Assembly (NCBI RefSeq): GCF_020091585.1
Contig: NZ_CP083582.1
Span: 3,286,001-3,350,000 of the forward strand
Reading direction: 5' to 3'
Source of the DNA: Kovacikia minuta CCNUW1
Lineage (GTDB): Bacteria; Cyanobacteriota; Cyanobacteriia; Leptolyngbyales; Leptolyngbyaceae
DNA length: 64,000 nucleotides
Within the stretch, counting starts at the first letter, position 1, and each line of letters opens with the position of its first letter. Position numbers and translations under genes: made by a program. Positions 26,322 to 34,356 of the stretch are shown here, piece by piece. The notes under the pieces are model-generated. The model saw only the letters and a list, made by a program, of their open reading frames with translations, ran no database searches and was not told where the DNA came from.

Positions 26322-26979
26322 TTACCGTCCCAGATCATGCATGGCGTTAATTACGTCTGCACATTTTTGAGTGAGTGCGTCTAAGGTTTCCCGATCGCTG
26401 GTTTGAGGGGGGGGAATGGGTTCTCCAACTGCGCACAGTAATCGGGACAGAATGGGGCACGGCAGATCCTTTGTGGAAAATGGCGTGGGTACCCCAGAGG
26501 GAAACCGGGAGGAGGGGAGCCTGGGCTTTGGCGGCAATCAGGGCGGCACCGAGTTTGGGGTCAGTCACCCTGCCATCAGGCGTGCGCGTTCCAGTGATAA
26601 ATACCCCCGCTGCCCAACCCTGCTCTAAGGAAGCCAACGCGGCTCGAATGGCACTGCGATCGGCGGACCCCCGCTTCACCGGGTAAGCTCCGTAAAGGGT
26701 GATTGCCTGTTTTAAGACGGGAATCCGAAATAATTCTTCCTTTGCCATATATGCCACCGGACGCCCCACACAGCTTGAAAGCATGGGTGGATCAAAGTCA
26801 CTGGCATGGTTGCTAACCACTACCAGCGGTCCCTGGCGGGGGACATTCTCCACGCCGTAAATTCGCACACGAAAGTATACATGCAGTACCGGACTCACGA
26901 CTGACCACTTAAACAGGTGGTAAAGAACCAGACTGCTGAATGGTTCTCGCTCTCTAGGGGTAGAAATTTCTGGGTTCAC
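26322..26979 (-). CDS. plsC: 1-acyl-glycerol-3-phosphate acyltransferase (one frameshift)
   Basis: Adds the second acyl chain to lysophosphatidic acid in membrane lipid synthesis. The acyltransferase motifs are present: NHASDFDPP (the HX4D site), YPVKRGSADRSA, FITGTRTPDG in place of the usual EGTR, and a final APLLPVSLWGT. Translation is normal to PITVR. Then at about 26430 one base has been gained in CGCAGTTGG, and the frame moves to the one reading VGEPIPPPQTSDRETLDAL...NAMHDLGR. That is the natural C terminus. It overlaps the upstream EEP gene by 4 bp (ATGA) and ends the plsX-fabH-fabD lipid cluster. Confidence 0.82.
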
Positions 26980-28001
26980 GGTTTTGCTGGAAGCACCAAA
27001 TCGATGATTAAAGGGAGATGATCAGACCCGACATCCGAACCTGTACGAATATCGGCGACAGTGATGTTGGGGCTAATCAAACAATGGTCAATTGGGATAG
27101 ATACCAACCAGGATAAAACAGAAGGAAGTTCCCAGAATTTAATTCTGATTGGCCAGGTTGGTAAAATACCCCGTCCCTCACGAGTATTGCGGAGTCCGGT
27201 TTCGTGGACGAAGTTTCGGTAATAGGGCGACCACTGGGTTGTATTCAAGTCTCCTACTAACACCACAGGCAACTTTAGCTGTTGAACATACGTGCTCATT
27301 CTGTTGAGTTGTTTATTGCGAGCCTCAAACGTCGTGGGATGAACAGGGGTCGCCAGATGAGCTGCAATGAGGTGAACAGGTTGTTCTTGAATCATCAAGG
27401 TTGCCAGAATACTGGCTTTTTTTAGTTGAATTGGGGGCTGATCCGTTCCAAAAAATGCGATCGCGGGTTGTTCCAATGGAATTCGACTCAGAACCATCAT
27501 ACCTACCCTGGCAGGTAACATCCGAACAGAGGAATAGGGCAGGATATCATCGAGGGACTGTAACTGGTTAACCCATTCATTCGTCACTTCCATAAACACC
27601 GCAACGTCCGGTTTTTCTTGCCTGACAAGGGCTAGAACTTTAGAAAAGTCGCGGTTTCTGGGACTTATATTTGAACTTAAAACACGAACTTTTTCAGCAG
27701 TCTCACCAGGTATCCCCGGAGTGTATAGATACCAGGGCACGATCTCAGTCAGAAGTATGGCAGCACAAAATAATCCGACTAAAATCAGATTTCTGCGCCG
27801 CATTAACAACAACAACCCCAACGACAGCAAGCCATACAAGAGATATTGACGTTTAAAGTGGGAAGCCAACTCTAAAACAATGTTCCCACCCAGGTTACTT
27901 GTGAGGGAAAGCAACGTAATGCCAATCATTCCCCCCAGGACTGCACCAGCTAAACGCTTAGGGGCTAACCGTTGATGCTGACCTTTCCCAGCTTCGCTCA
28001 T
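26976..28001 (-). CDS. Endonuclease/exonuclease/phosphatase family membrane protein
   Basis: 341 residues. Three N-terminal membrane helices (RLAGAVLGGMIGITLLSL, a segment ending YGLLSLGLLLLMRRR, and LILVGLFCAAILLTEIVPWYLY) precede an EEP-fold domain: VLSSNISPRNRDFSKVLAL, the catalytic Glu in PDVAVFMEVTNEW, VLVGDLNTTQWSPYY, and GSDHLPLIIDL with the final His. The fold cleaves phosphodiesters in nucleic acids or lipids. Its overlap with plsC and position beside fabD point to a lipid phosphodiester or phosphatase substrate, but this is inferred. Confidence 0.85.
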   Translation of the reverse strand: MSEAGKGQHQRLAPKRLAGAVLGGMIGITLLSLTSNLGGNIVLELASHFKRQYLLYGLLSLGLLLLMRRRNLILVGLFCAAILLTEIVPWYLYTPGIPGETAEKVRVLSSNISPRNRDFSKVLALVRQEKPDVAVFMEVTNEWVNQLQSLDDILPYSSVRMLPARVGMMVLSRIPLEQPAIAFFGTDQPPIQLKKASILATLMIQEQPVHLIAAHLATPVHPTTFEARNKQLNRMSTYVQQLKLPVVLVGDLNTTQWSPYYRNFVHETGLRNTREGRGILPTWPIRIKFWELPSVLSWLVSIPIDHCLISPNITVADIRTGSDVGSDHLPLIIDLVLPAKP

Positions 28002-28021
28002 ACAGTAAGCAATTTATTCCA

Positions 28022-28918
28022 TCACTCATCACCACTGTTGCCAGGCAACTCTGCCACACTGCCGACATTCTCTAACACCAGTTCTGGGCAGGTGCGTTTA
28101 ATAATTCCGGTCAACACTTTACCGGGGCCAACTTCTACTACCCGTCCAATTCCCTCCGCTGGCATTCTCAGGGAGATTTCGCGCCAGCGGACGGTTCCGG
28201 TCATCTGACGATTTAAGCGGTCCTTTAAAGTGGCTGCGTCGGTCGCAGGGATAGGGTCTACGTTGGAAAGAACGGGTATCTGAGCCAGGTTAAATGTTGC
28301 GCCGTCCAATGCTTTCTGAAACTCAGTTGCGGCTGCCGCCATTAAGGGCGAATGAAAGGCACCGCTAACGTTTAGCTTGACTGCCCGTTTTGCTTTGACA
28401 TTTCCCAACACGGTTTCGACGGCGGTGGGTTTGCCGGAAATCACCACCTGTCCGGCATTGTTGTCGTTTGCCAGAACCACATCCGGAGTTTGTTGAAGTT
28501 GTTGTTCAAGTTGGTCACGATCGAACCCCAACAGGGCAGCCATTAAGCCATCAGAAGCGCTATCCATCAGTTCAGCCCGTTGTTTGATCAGGCGCAACCC
28601 GGTTTCAAAATCAAATACATCGGCGGTATAGAGGGCAACGTATTCACCCAAACTGTGGCCTGCCACAAAGTCAGGTTGCTGTCCACGGGCTTTTAGCAGA
28701 TCGGCCAGGATACTCTCGACGACATAAAGGGAGGGTTGGGTATAAAGGGTTCGGGATAGTTTGTCTGCATCGCTCTGACAAATTTCGGCAACTGACCAGC
28801 CCAAAATTTCATCCGCTTGCTGAAATCTTGCCTTTGCCTCAGGCAGTTCAAGCAAATCCATTCCCATCCCAACTGCCTGTGAACCCTGTCCAGGAAACAC
28901 CCATGCTGTTTTCGTCAT
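28022..28918 (-). CDS. fabD: Malonyl-CoA:ACP transacylase
   Basis: 298 residues. Transfers malonyl from CoA to acyl carrier protein to supply fatty acid elongation. It opens with TAWVFPGQGSQAVGMG. The active-site serine is in GHSLGEYVALY, followed by the QQ pair region and the arginine-containing RLIKQRAELM. The catalytic His is in GAFHSPLM. It lies just after fabH and plsX in the minus-strand cluster, with about 1 kb between fabH and fabD taken by two small unrelated genes. Confidence 0.96.
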   Translation of the reverse strand: MTKTAWVFPGQGSQAVGMGMDLLELPEAKARFQQADEILGWSVAEICQSDADKLSRTLYTQPSLYVVESILADLLKARGQQPDFVAGHSLGEYVALYTADVFDFETGLRLIKQRAELMDSASDGLMAALLGFDRDQLEQQLQQTPDVVLANDNNAGQVVISGKPTAVETVLGNVKAKRAVKLNVSGAFHSPLMAAAATEFQKALDGATFNLAQIPVLSNVDPIPATDAATLKDRLNRQMTGTVRWREISLRMPAEGIGRVVEVGPGKVLTGIIKRTCPELVLENVGSVAELPGNSGDE

Positions 28919-29115
28919 TCCGTCTCAAATCCCAATTACTCAGTCATGTAAACCTGTTTGCTCTGGTATTTTACAGGTTTGGGGGATGCTCCAGAGTCAC
29001 AACAACCCCAGATCCTCGACTTTCTCGAAAAAGGATCTGAATTGGTTTACTCCAGTGCCGTTTAAGTGAAGACAAAGTATAAATAGAAAGCGTGTTCGTG
29101 TTGGTGGTTTCGTTT

Positions 29116-29346
29116 ATGAATTCCCAGGAAATTGAACAGGCGCTTAGCCTTCACACCCGCGAAATCTCTGAGATCCGCTCCACTCTGGCAGAGGTGACGA
29201 CGAAACTTGATCAGGTGTCTGACAAACTCGACCAGGTTGCCGCGCAGCAGGACGCTAACATGCAACAAATTGCCCAGAATGCAGAAGGGATTACGGGTTT
29301 AAGGATTTTGATGGAAGAGTATTTCCGTCGTAGCAGTGGAAATTAA
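29116..29346 (+). CDS. Small coiled-coil protein
   Basis: 76 residues from the ATG at 29116. A single amphipathic helix with heptad spacing (IRSTLAEVTTKLDQVSDKL, followed by DQVAAQQDANMQQIAQN). No known domain beyond short coiled coil. It is wedged between the lipid genes on the other strand. Codon usage is normal for the window, so I take it as a real gene with moderate confidence. Confidence 0.6.
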   Translation: MNSQEIEQALSLHTREISEIRSTLAEVTTKLDQVSDKLDQVAAQQDANMQQIAQNAEGITGLRILMEEYFRRSSGN

Positions 29347-29350
29347 CGTC

Positions 29351-29593
29351 CTACTTTCTTCTTTCGCAACCAATTCCGTCACGATCTCCATCAAAATGAT
29401 GCGGATCGGGTTGGAGGACGGTGAAATTTCGGTAGGAAATATCTTTGCAATCCAAATCAGGTGGCGGTGGGGCAATACAAATTCCTGGGTAGCTTGGGTC
29501 GCACCCCGCAGCCGACTGAGCTTCCAGGGGGTGCAGGAAAAAGCTGGCGATCGCAATCATTACTCCAGCTAAAAACAAAAAGAACCAGCGCAT
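29351..29593 (-). CDS. Secreted small excalibur-domain-like protein
   Basis: 80 residues with an N-terminal signal (MRWFFLFLAGVMIAIASFF, cleavage near EAQSA). The mature part has two cysteines near the start (GCDPSYPGICI), a proline run, then DLDCKDISYRNFTV and HHFDGDRDGIGCE. The D-x-D-x-D-G-x-x-C-E ending is the excalibur calcium-binding signature of extracellular proteins. The loop looks complete. It converges with the small coiled-coil gene on the plus strand (stops 4 bp apart). Confidence 0.8.
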   Translation of the reverse strand: MRWFFLFLAGVMIAIASFFLHPLEAQSAAGCDPSYPGICIAPPPPDLDCKDISYRNFTVLQPDPHHFDGDRDGIGCERRK

Positions 29594-29927
29594 GGGACAT
29601 TCCCTCAGGTTTTCTCTGAATCTTTCTAGACTGCTGGTAATCCATCCGCAATTTGGATTTTTCCTGACCCATTCTTCTTAAATTGATAAGGAGTCGATAA
29701 CGGGGGAAAGGGAATTGATCCCTAATATCCCGCAGCAGTATCCAGCTAGAACGCCGATACAGAAACCGGGTTTCTTCTCTGAGATGCTCAAGTTTTGTTG
29801 AATATCCTCACCAGAAACCCGGTTTCTCGAAATACTGTACCGATGCTCTAGGTTAGGAGAAATAGCAAATTCAGAAGCCTTGATGCTACTGCTACTGCCC
29901 TTAACGCCATCCCTTATCCTTATTCCG
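29594..29927. other. Intergenic region with hairpin copy 4
   Basis: 334 bp between the excalibur protein start and the fabH stop. It includes the hairpin element at 29761-29827. No supported gene is present. Confidence 0.5.
29761..29827. repeat. Dispersed hairpin element, copy 4
   Basis: A perfect 15-bp inverted repeat: AGAAACCGGGTTTCT at 29761-29775 and AGAAACCCGGTTTCT at 29813-29827, with a 37-base loop. Confidence 0.75.
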
Positions 29928-30926
29928 TTATCTGCCCCATTGAAAAATAGCTGCACCCCAGGTCAAACCAGCACCAAAACCAGCAGTCACAATCGTATCG
30001 TCAGGTTTGATTTTTCCCTGGCGAACTTCTTCATCCAGTGCCAGGGGAATGGAGGCAGCCGAAGTGTTGCCGTATTTTGCCAGGTTGCTGATGATTTTCT
30101 CGTGTGGGATTTTGAGGCGATCGCCCACGGCGTCCAGAATTCGTTGATTTGCCTGGTGCAGCAATAGCCAATCAATTTCTGCGGTGCTGAGATTGGCTCG
30201 AAAGAGTGCCTTCTCAATCACTTCGGGTACCCGTCGAACGGCAAACCGATAGACTTCCTGACCATTCATCGTAATTGGGTGAAAGTTGCCCTGCCCGATC
30301 GCAATATCATCCACCATTTCCTTCGGTTGGGGTTGGAATGCCAGGTTCAGGTAATGGTTTTGCGTTCCATCACTGCGGAGTTCAAAGCTCAGCAGGCGAT
30401 CGCGATCACTGGCCTGAAGGACTACCGCCCCTGCCCCATCACCAAACAAAACACAGGTGCGCCGATCGGACCAATCGACCCAGCGGGATAAAATATCTGC
30501 CCCAATCAGCAGGACATTTTGATAAACCCCGGTGCGGATGAATTGGGCCGCTGTAACCAGACCAAACACAAAGCCGGAACAGGCAGCGGTGAGGTCGAAC
30601 GCAACAGCTCGATTGGCTCCCAATTCTGCCTGAACCAGGCAGGCGGTACCAAACAAGTCATCGGGCGTGGAGGTTGCCAGCAGAATTAAATCGATTTCTG
30701 TTGGAGCCAGGTTTGCCTGGTCGATCGCAGCCTGAGCCGCCTCTGCTGCCAGTTTGGCTAAGGATAGGGTTGGATTTGCCAGCCGTCGCTGACGAATGCC
30801 TGTACGGGAAGCGATCCATTCATCGGAGGTATCTACGATGCGGCTTAACCCAACATTATCGAGGGAAGTGGCGGGCACAGCAGAGCCGCTTCCGATGATT
30901 GCAATACCTGACCCTGGTTGTTTCAA
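29928..30926 (-). CDS. fabH: 3-oxoacyl-ACP synthase III
   Basis: 332 residues. Starts each fatty acid by joining acetyl-CoA to malonyl-ACP. The catalytic triad is visible: cysteine in DLTAACSGFVFGL, histidine in LLLHQANQRILDAV and asparagine in YGNTSAASIPLAL. The N terminus GIAIIGSGSAVPATSLDN and TSDEWIASRTGIRQR are typical. It follows plsX with a 110-bp gap, the usual cyanobacterial order plsX-fabH-fabD. Confidence 0.97.
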   Translation of the reverse strand: MKQPGSGIAIIGSGSAVPATSLDNVGLSRIVDTSDEWIASRTGIRQRRLANPTLSLAKLAAEAAQAAIDQANLAPTEIDLILLATSTPDDLFGTACLVQAELGANRAVAFDLTAACSGFVFGLVTAAQFIRTGVYQNVLLIGADILSRWVDWSDRRTCVLFGDGAGAVVLQASDRDRLLSFELRSDGTQNHYLNLAFQPQPKEMVDDIAIGQGNFHPITMNGQEVYRFAVRRVPEVIEKALFRANLSTAEIDWLLLHQANQRILDAVGDRLKIPHEKIISNLAKYGNTSAASIPLALDEEVRQGKIKPDDTIVTAGFGAGLTWGAAIFQWGR

Positions 30927-31036
30927 TTTCCTTCTCCATCAACTGCTGGCAGAGCCAGCCAATTCAAGTTTTGCTGGGTTCTAGTGGTTGCTGGGCAGTG
31001 GAGCGATCGCGAACAACGAACTCCCAGTCACTTGCT

Positions 31037-32086
31037 TTACTGATCGGTTGGGTGACTGCCCACCACCGAATGCTGATTGCCTTCCCGATACTTAGACTGA
31101 ATGCGATCAAGCACCTGGTTGTCTACGGCTTCTCTGGCAAGGCGAACCGCGTTAAATATGGTTGGAGCCTGGGAACTGCCGTGGCTAATAATGCAGACCC
31201 CAGCAACCCCCAGCAACAAGCCTCCCCCGTGTTCAGCATGATCCATTCGTTGCTTAATTCGTTTCAGGTTGGGTTTAAGAATGGATACGCCAAGCTTGCC
31301 ATGAACCCCCTGGGGCAATTCCTCTCGCAGAATTTGAAGGGCAACTTCGCCCACTGCCTCAGCAAATTTCAGCAACACATTTCCTACAAAGCCATCGCAA
31401 ACAATGACATCAAACTTTCCGGAGAGCACATCACGCCCTTCCGCATTTCCAATGAAGGGGATTTGAGCATTCTTTTGCAAAAGTTGATGCGCCCGCAACG
31501 CCACTTCATTCCCTTTACTGGATTCTTCGCCAATATTTAACAGCCCTACCTTTGGCTCTGCAATGCCGAGCACATATTGGGAATACATCGTCCCCAGAAA
31601 GGCAAATTGTTCCAAAAACTTAGGACGACAATCCACATTTGCGCCCACGTCCAGAATGATCACGGGTTTCCCTGGAATCATGGTGGGTAACACCGCACCA
31701 ATGGCAGGGCGATCGATTCCGGGCAACCGACCCAATCGCAGTAAAGCCGCAGCCATTGCCGCTCCAGAATGACCGGCTGAAACTACTGCATCTGCTTGTT
31801 TCTTTTTAACCAGTTCCATTGCTACGTTGATAGAAGCCTTGGGCTTGCGCCGAAGCGCACTCAACGGCTCCTCATCCATTTCAACGATGTCCTCAGCCGG
31901 AACGATTTCCAGGGATGAGAGACTATCCGGTTGTTTAACTGAAGCTTTGATTTGCTCTGGTTCACCCACCAGCAACACATCAACGCCCAATTCCTCTTTT
32001 GCCCTCAGCGCTCCAGCGACAATTTCAGCAGGGGCATGATCCCCACCCATCGCATCGATCGCAATCCGTGCCCGCATTGATCCCAT
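31037..32086 (-). CDS. plsX: Phosphate acyltransferase
   Basis: 349 residues. Makes acyl-phosphate from acyl-ACP for glycerolipid synthesis. The N terminus RIAIDAMGGDHAPAEIVAG is the family signature, and VSAGHSGAAMAAALL, DVGANVDCRPKFLEQFAFLG and CDGFVGNVLLKFAE follow. It heads the lipid cluster on the minus strand. An ATG nine bases further in (32077) is an equally good start. Confidence 0.97.
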   Translation of the reverse strand: MGSMRARIAIDAMGGDHAPAEIVAGALRAKEELGVDVLLVGEPEQIKASVKQPDSLSSLEIVPAEDIVEMDEEPLSALRRKPKASINVAMELVKKKQADAVVSAGHSGAAMAAALLRLGRLPGIDRPAIGAVLPTMIPGKPVIILDVGANVDCRPKFLEQFAFLGTMYSQYVLGIAEPKVGLLNIGEESSKGNEVALRAHQLLQKNAQIPFIGNAEGRDVLSGKFDVIVCDGFVGNVLLKFAEAVGEVALQILREELPQGVHGKLGVSILKPNLKRIKQRMDHAEHGGGLLLGVAGVCIISHGSSQAPTIFNAVRLAREAVDNQVLDRIQSKYREGNQHSVVGSHPTDQ

Positions 32087-32589
32087 TGGTTAAAGTTATA
32101 GAAACCTTACAAATTCTACCAGATGGTATTCCAGGATAGGTAACCAAAACAGGCGGATCTGTCTGGTGGCTCAAGGCTGTGTAGAAAGACTAACCGATTG
32201 TGTACCAGAATTAGACTGTTCAACCATTGAATCGGATCGAACCGGAGTAGATTGACTCAATGCTAATAAAATCAGGCTAAGTGCAAAAAAGCTTGCTTCC
32301 AAGGTCTTTACAAACTCGGAACGTCCAGCATACATAGGTATCGGTTCCTTGATTCAGTATGAGGGTTACTAATCAATCACTATAGGGGTTTAAGCATCAA
32401 AGTTGGATCACTCTTGAGTCAGAGGTTCGACCCTTATTTTGATCACGCTGTCAGGCTCTGTGAAAAGAAAGCGAATTATGGGCACTCTCTCACTACAGAC
32501 CTCCCTATCAGGTTTTTTATTACCCGGTTTCCCTGTCAGCAATCTACGCCTCACACTGTCCTCATCTAACTTAACCCACAACTTTTTCA
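32087..32589. other. Intergenic region upstream of plsX and the PLD-like gene
   Basis: 503 bp between divergent genes. It contains a small candidate gene at 32171-32335 (listed) and presumably two promoters. Nothing else clear. Confidence 0.45.
32171..32335 (-). CDS. Candidate small membrane or secreted protein, unrecognised
   Basis: 54 codons from the ATG at 32333-32335 to a TGA at 32171. The sequence has a short charged start (MYAGRSEFVKTL), one hydrophobic segment (ASFFALSLILLALSQ), then a serine- and threonine-rich tail. AAGGAACC lies about 8 to 15 bases before the start. It lies upstream of plsX on the same strand. No family recognised. Could be a chance open frame. Confidence 0.35.
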   Translation of the reverse strand: MYAGRSEFVKTLEASFFALSLILLALSQSTPVRSDSMVEQSNSGTQSVSLSTQP

Positions 32590-34353
32590 GTGCATCTATC
32601 TTACAGCCGATTTTTCCGCACAATTTCTCTGCTGTTCGTTCTCGGTTTGCCTGCTTGTCAACGTGGAGAAACCCAGGCAGTGGGTCCGACCCCGTTGCCT
32701 CAGGATAAACTGATTCAGGTTTATATGAATCAAAATCCTGCTTCCAGCTATACGGAGCCTTACCGAAACCAGACCCGATCGGGGGACAATCTGGAACAGA
32801 AGATAATCGAAACCATTGCCACAGCTCAATCTAGCATTGATGTGGCAGTGCAGGAGTTACGATTGCCCAAACTGGTGGAAGCCCTTGTAGAAAGGCAGCG
32901 GGCAGGTGTGAAGGTGCGGGTAATTTTAGAAAACACCTATTCGCGCCCCTTCAGTGAATTTACTTCAGAAGAAGTGGCAAAGTTGCCAGAGCGAGAGCGG
33001 GGGCGATTCAACGAATTTCGCCAATTGGTCGATCGCGATGGCGATGGTCAGTTGAGTCAGGCAGAAATCAATCAGGCAGATGCCCTGGTGATGCTCGATC
33101 GCGCCCGTATTCCCCGAATTGATGATACGGCTGATGGCTCGGCGGGCAGCAATTTAATGCACCACAAATTTGTGGTCGTCGATGGTCGAAGTGTGATTGT
33201 CACTTCAGCAAACTTTACAACAAGCGATGTTCATGGTGATTTTAAGTCGCCCCACAGTCGGGGAAACGCCAACAATTTGCTGAAAATTGACAGCCCCGAA
33301 CTGGCGACGATGTTTATCCAGGAATTTAACCTGATGTGGGGAGATGGTCCGGGGGGAAAGCCGGACAGCAAGTTTGGCACAAAGAAACCGTTCCGTGCTG
33401 CCCGCTCAGTTATGGTTGGTTCTACCGCTGTGGAAGTGCAGTTTTCTCCCACAAAACCTTCAGTTTCCTGGAGTCGCAGCACCAATGGTTTGATTGGCAA
33501 AACGCTGACAACGGCAACGCGATCGATTGAAATGGCATTGTTCGTTTTCTCTGACCAGCAGTTGGTTAATTTGCTTGAACCTGTGCATGATAAAGGCGTT
33601 GAAATTCGCACGCTGATTGAACCAGGGTTTGCCTATCGCTCTTATAGCGAGGGTTTGGATATGATGGGGATAACGTTGACAGAAGACTGTAAAGGTGAGG
33701 CGGGAAATCGTCCCTGGCAGAACCCAATTGCTACGGTTGGCGTTCCGCGCTTGCCCCCTGGTGATTTGCTGCACAACAAGTTTGGCATTGTGGATCAGCA
33801 GACCGTCGTTACTGGCTCCCACAACTGGACGGATGCCGCCAACACGGGAAATGATGAAACCTTGCTGGTCGTCCATAATCCTGTGGTTGCAGCCCATTAT
33901 CTGCGAGAGTTCGATCGCCTCTATGCCAACGCCGTTTTAGGAATTCCCCCTGCCATTCGTAAGAAAGCTACGGCTCAAACTAAGCAGTGCCCACCTCCAA
34001 CCCAGATGGGGCAAACGACCCTTCCTGCAAATCTGCCTAATCCGTCTTCTCCTGCCATCCATCAGGTCAGGGTTGCATCTAAGCCTTTGAGGCAGACAGC
34101 TTCAGCCCCCTCACTCAAGCTTGCGTCCAGGCGCAATCAATCGCCAGATCCACAATCATTCAATCAACGGGTAAATTTGAACACAGCGACCCAGGCAGAA
34201 CTGGATGCGTTACCCGGTGTGGGGCCGGGACTGGCAAAACGGATTATTGCAGCCCGCCAACAGCACCCCTTTCGATCGCTCCAGGATCTCGACCAGGTGT
34301 CTGGTGTGGGTCCAAAATTATTGAAGAAGCTCGAAGCTCAGGTCACCTGGTAG
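32590..34353 (+). CDS. Secreted PLD-family lipoprotein with EF-hand loop and ComEA-type HhH domain
   Basis: 587 residues from a GTG. A lipobox (FVLGLPAC, Cys23) marks it as a lipoprotein. Two phospholipase-D-type HKD motifs are complete: H191-x-K193 to D198 in HHKFVVVD, and H395-x-K397 to D402 in HNKFGIVD. Each is followed by a conserved S/T-x-N and, for the second, a DE pair. Between the first strand and the first HKD lies a perfect EF-hand loop, D148-x-D-x-D-G to E159 (DRDGDGQLSQAE). The C terminus (about 525-587) is a double helix-hairpin-helix, VNLNTATQAELDALPGVG and VSGVGPKLLKKL, as in ComEA DNA-binding proteins. Predicted to be an extracytoplasmic calcium-dependent nuclease that holds DNA. 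Confidence 0.85.
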   Translation: MHLSYSRFFRTISLLFVLGLPACQRGETQAVGPTPLPQDKLIQVYMNQNPASSYTEPYRNQTRSGDNLEQKIIETIATAQSSIDVAVQELRLPKLVEALVERQRAGVKVRVILENTYSRPFSEFTSEEVAKLPERERGRFNEFRQLVDRDGDGQLSQAEINQADALVMLDRARIPRIDDTADGSAGSNLMHHKFVVVDGRSVIVTSANFTTSDVHGDFKSPHSRGNANNLLKIDSPELATMFIQEFNLMWGDGPGGKPDSKFGTKKPFRAARSVMVGSTAVEVQFSPTKPSVSWSRSTNGLIGKTLTTATRSIEMALFVFSDQQLVNLLEPVHDKGVEIRTLIEPGFAYRSYSEGLDMMGITLTEDCKGEAGNRPWQNPIATVGVPRLPPGDLLHNKFGIVDQQTVVTGSHNWTDAANTGNDETLLVVHNPVVAAHYLREFDRLYANAVLGIPPAIRKKATAQTKQCPPPTQMGQTTLPANLPNPSSPAIHQVRVASKPLRQTASAPSLKLASRRNQSPDPQSFNQRVNLNTATQAELDALPGVGPGLAKRIIAARQQHPFRSLQDLDQVSGVGPKLLKKLEAQVTW

Positions 34354-34356
34354 CCG

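Noticed and set aside
30899-31540. 213-codon plus-strand frame opposite plsX and fabH start
   Set aside because: It reads against the well-supported plsX and has no domain.
32400-32440. Possible tRNA-like TTCGA motif near 32427
   Set aside because: No cloverleaf arms could be formed around it.
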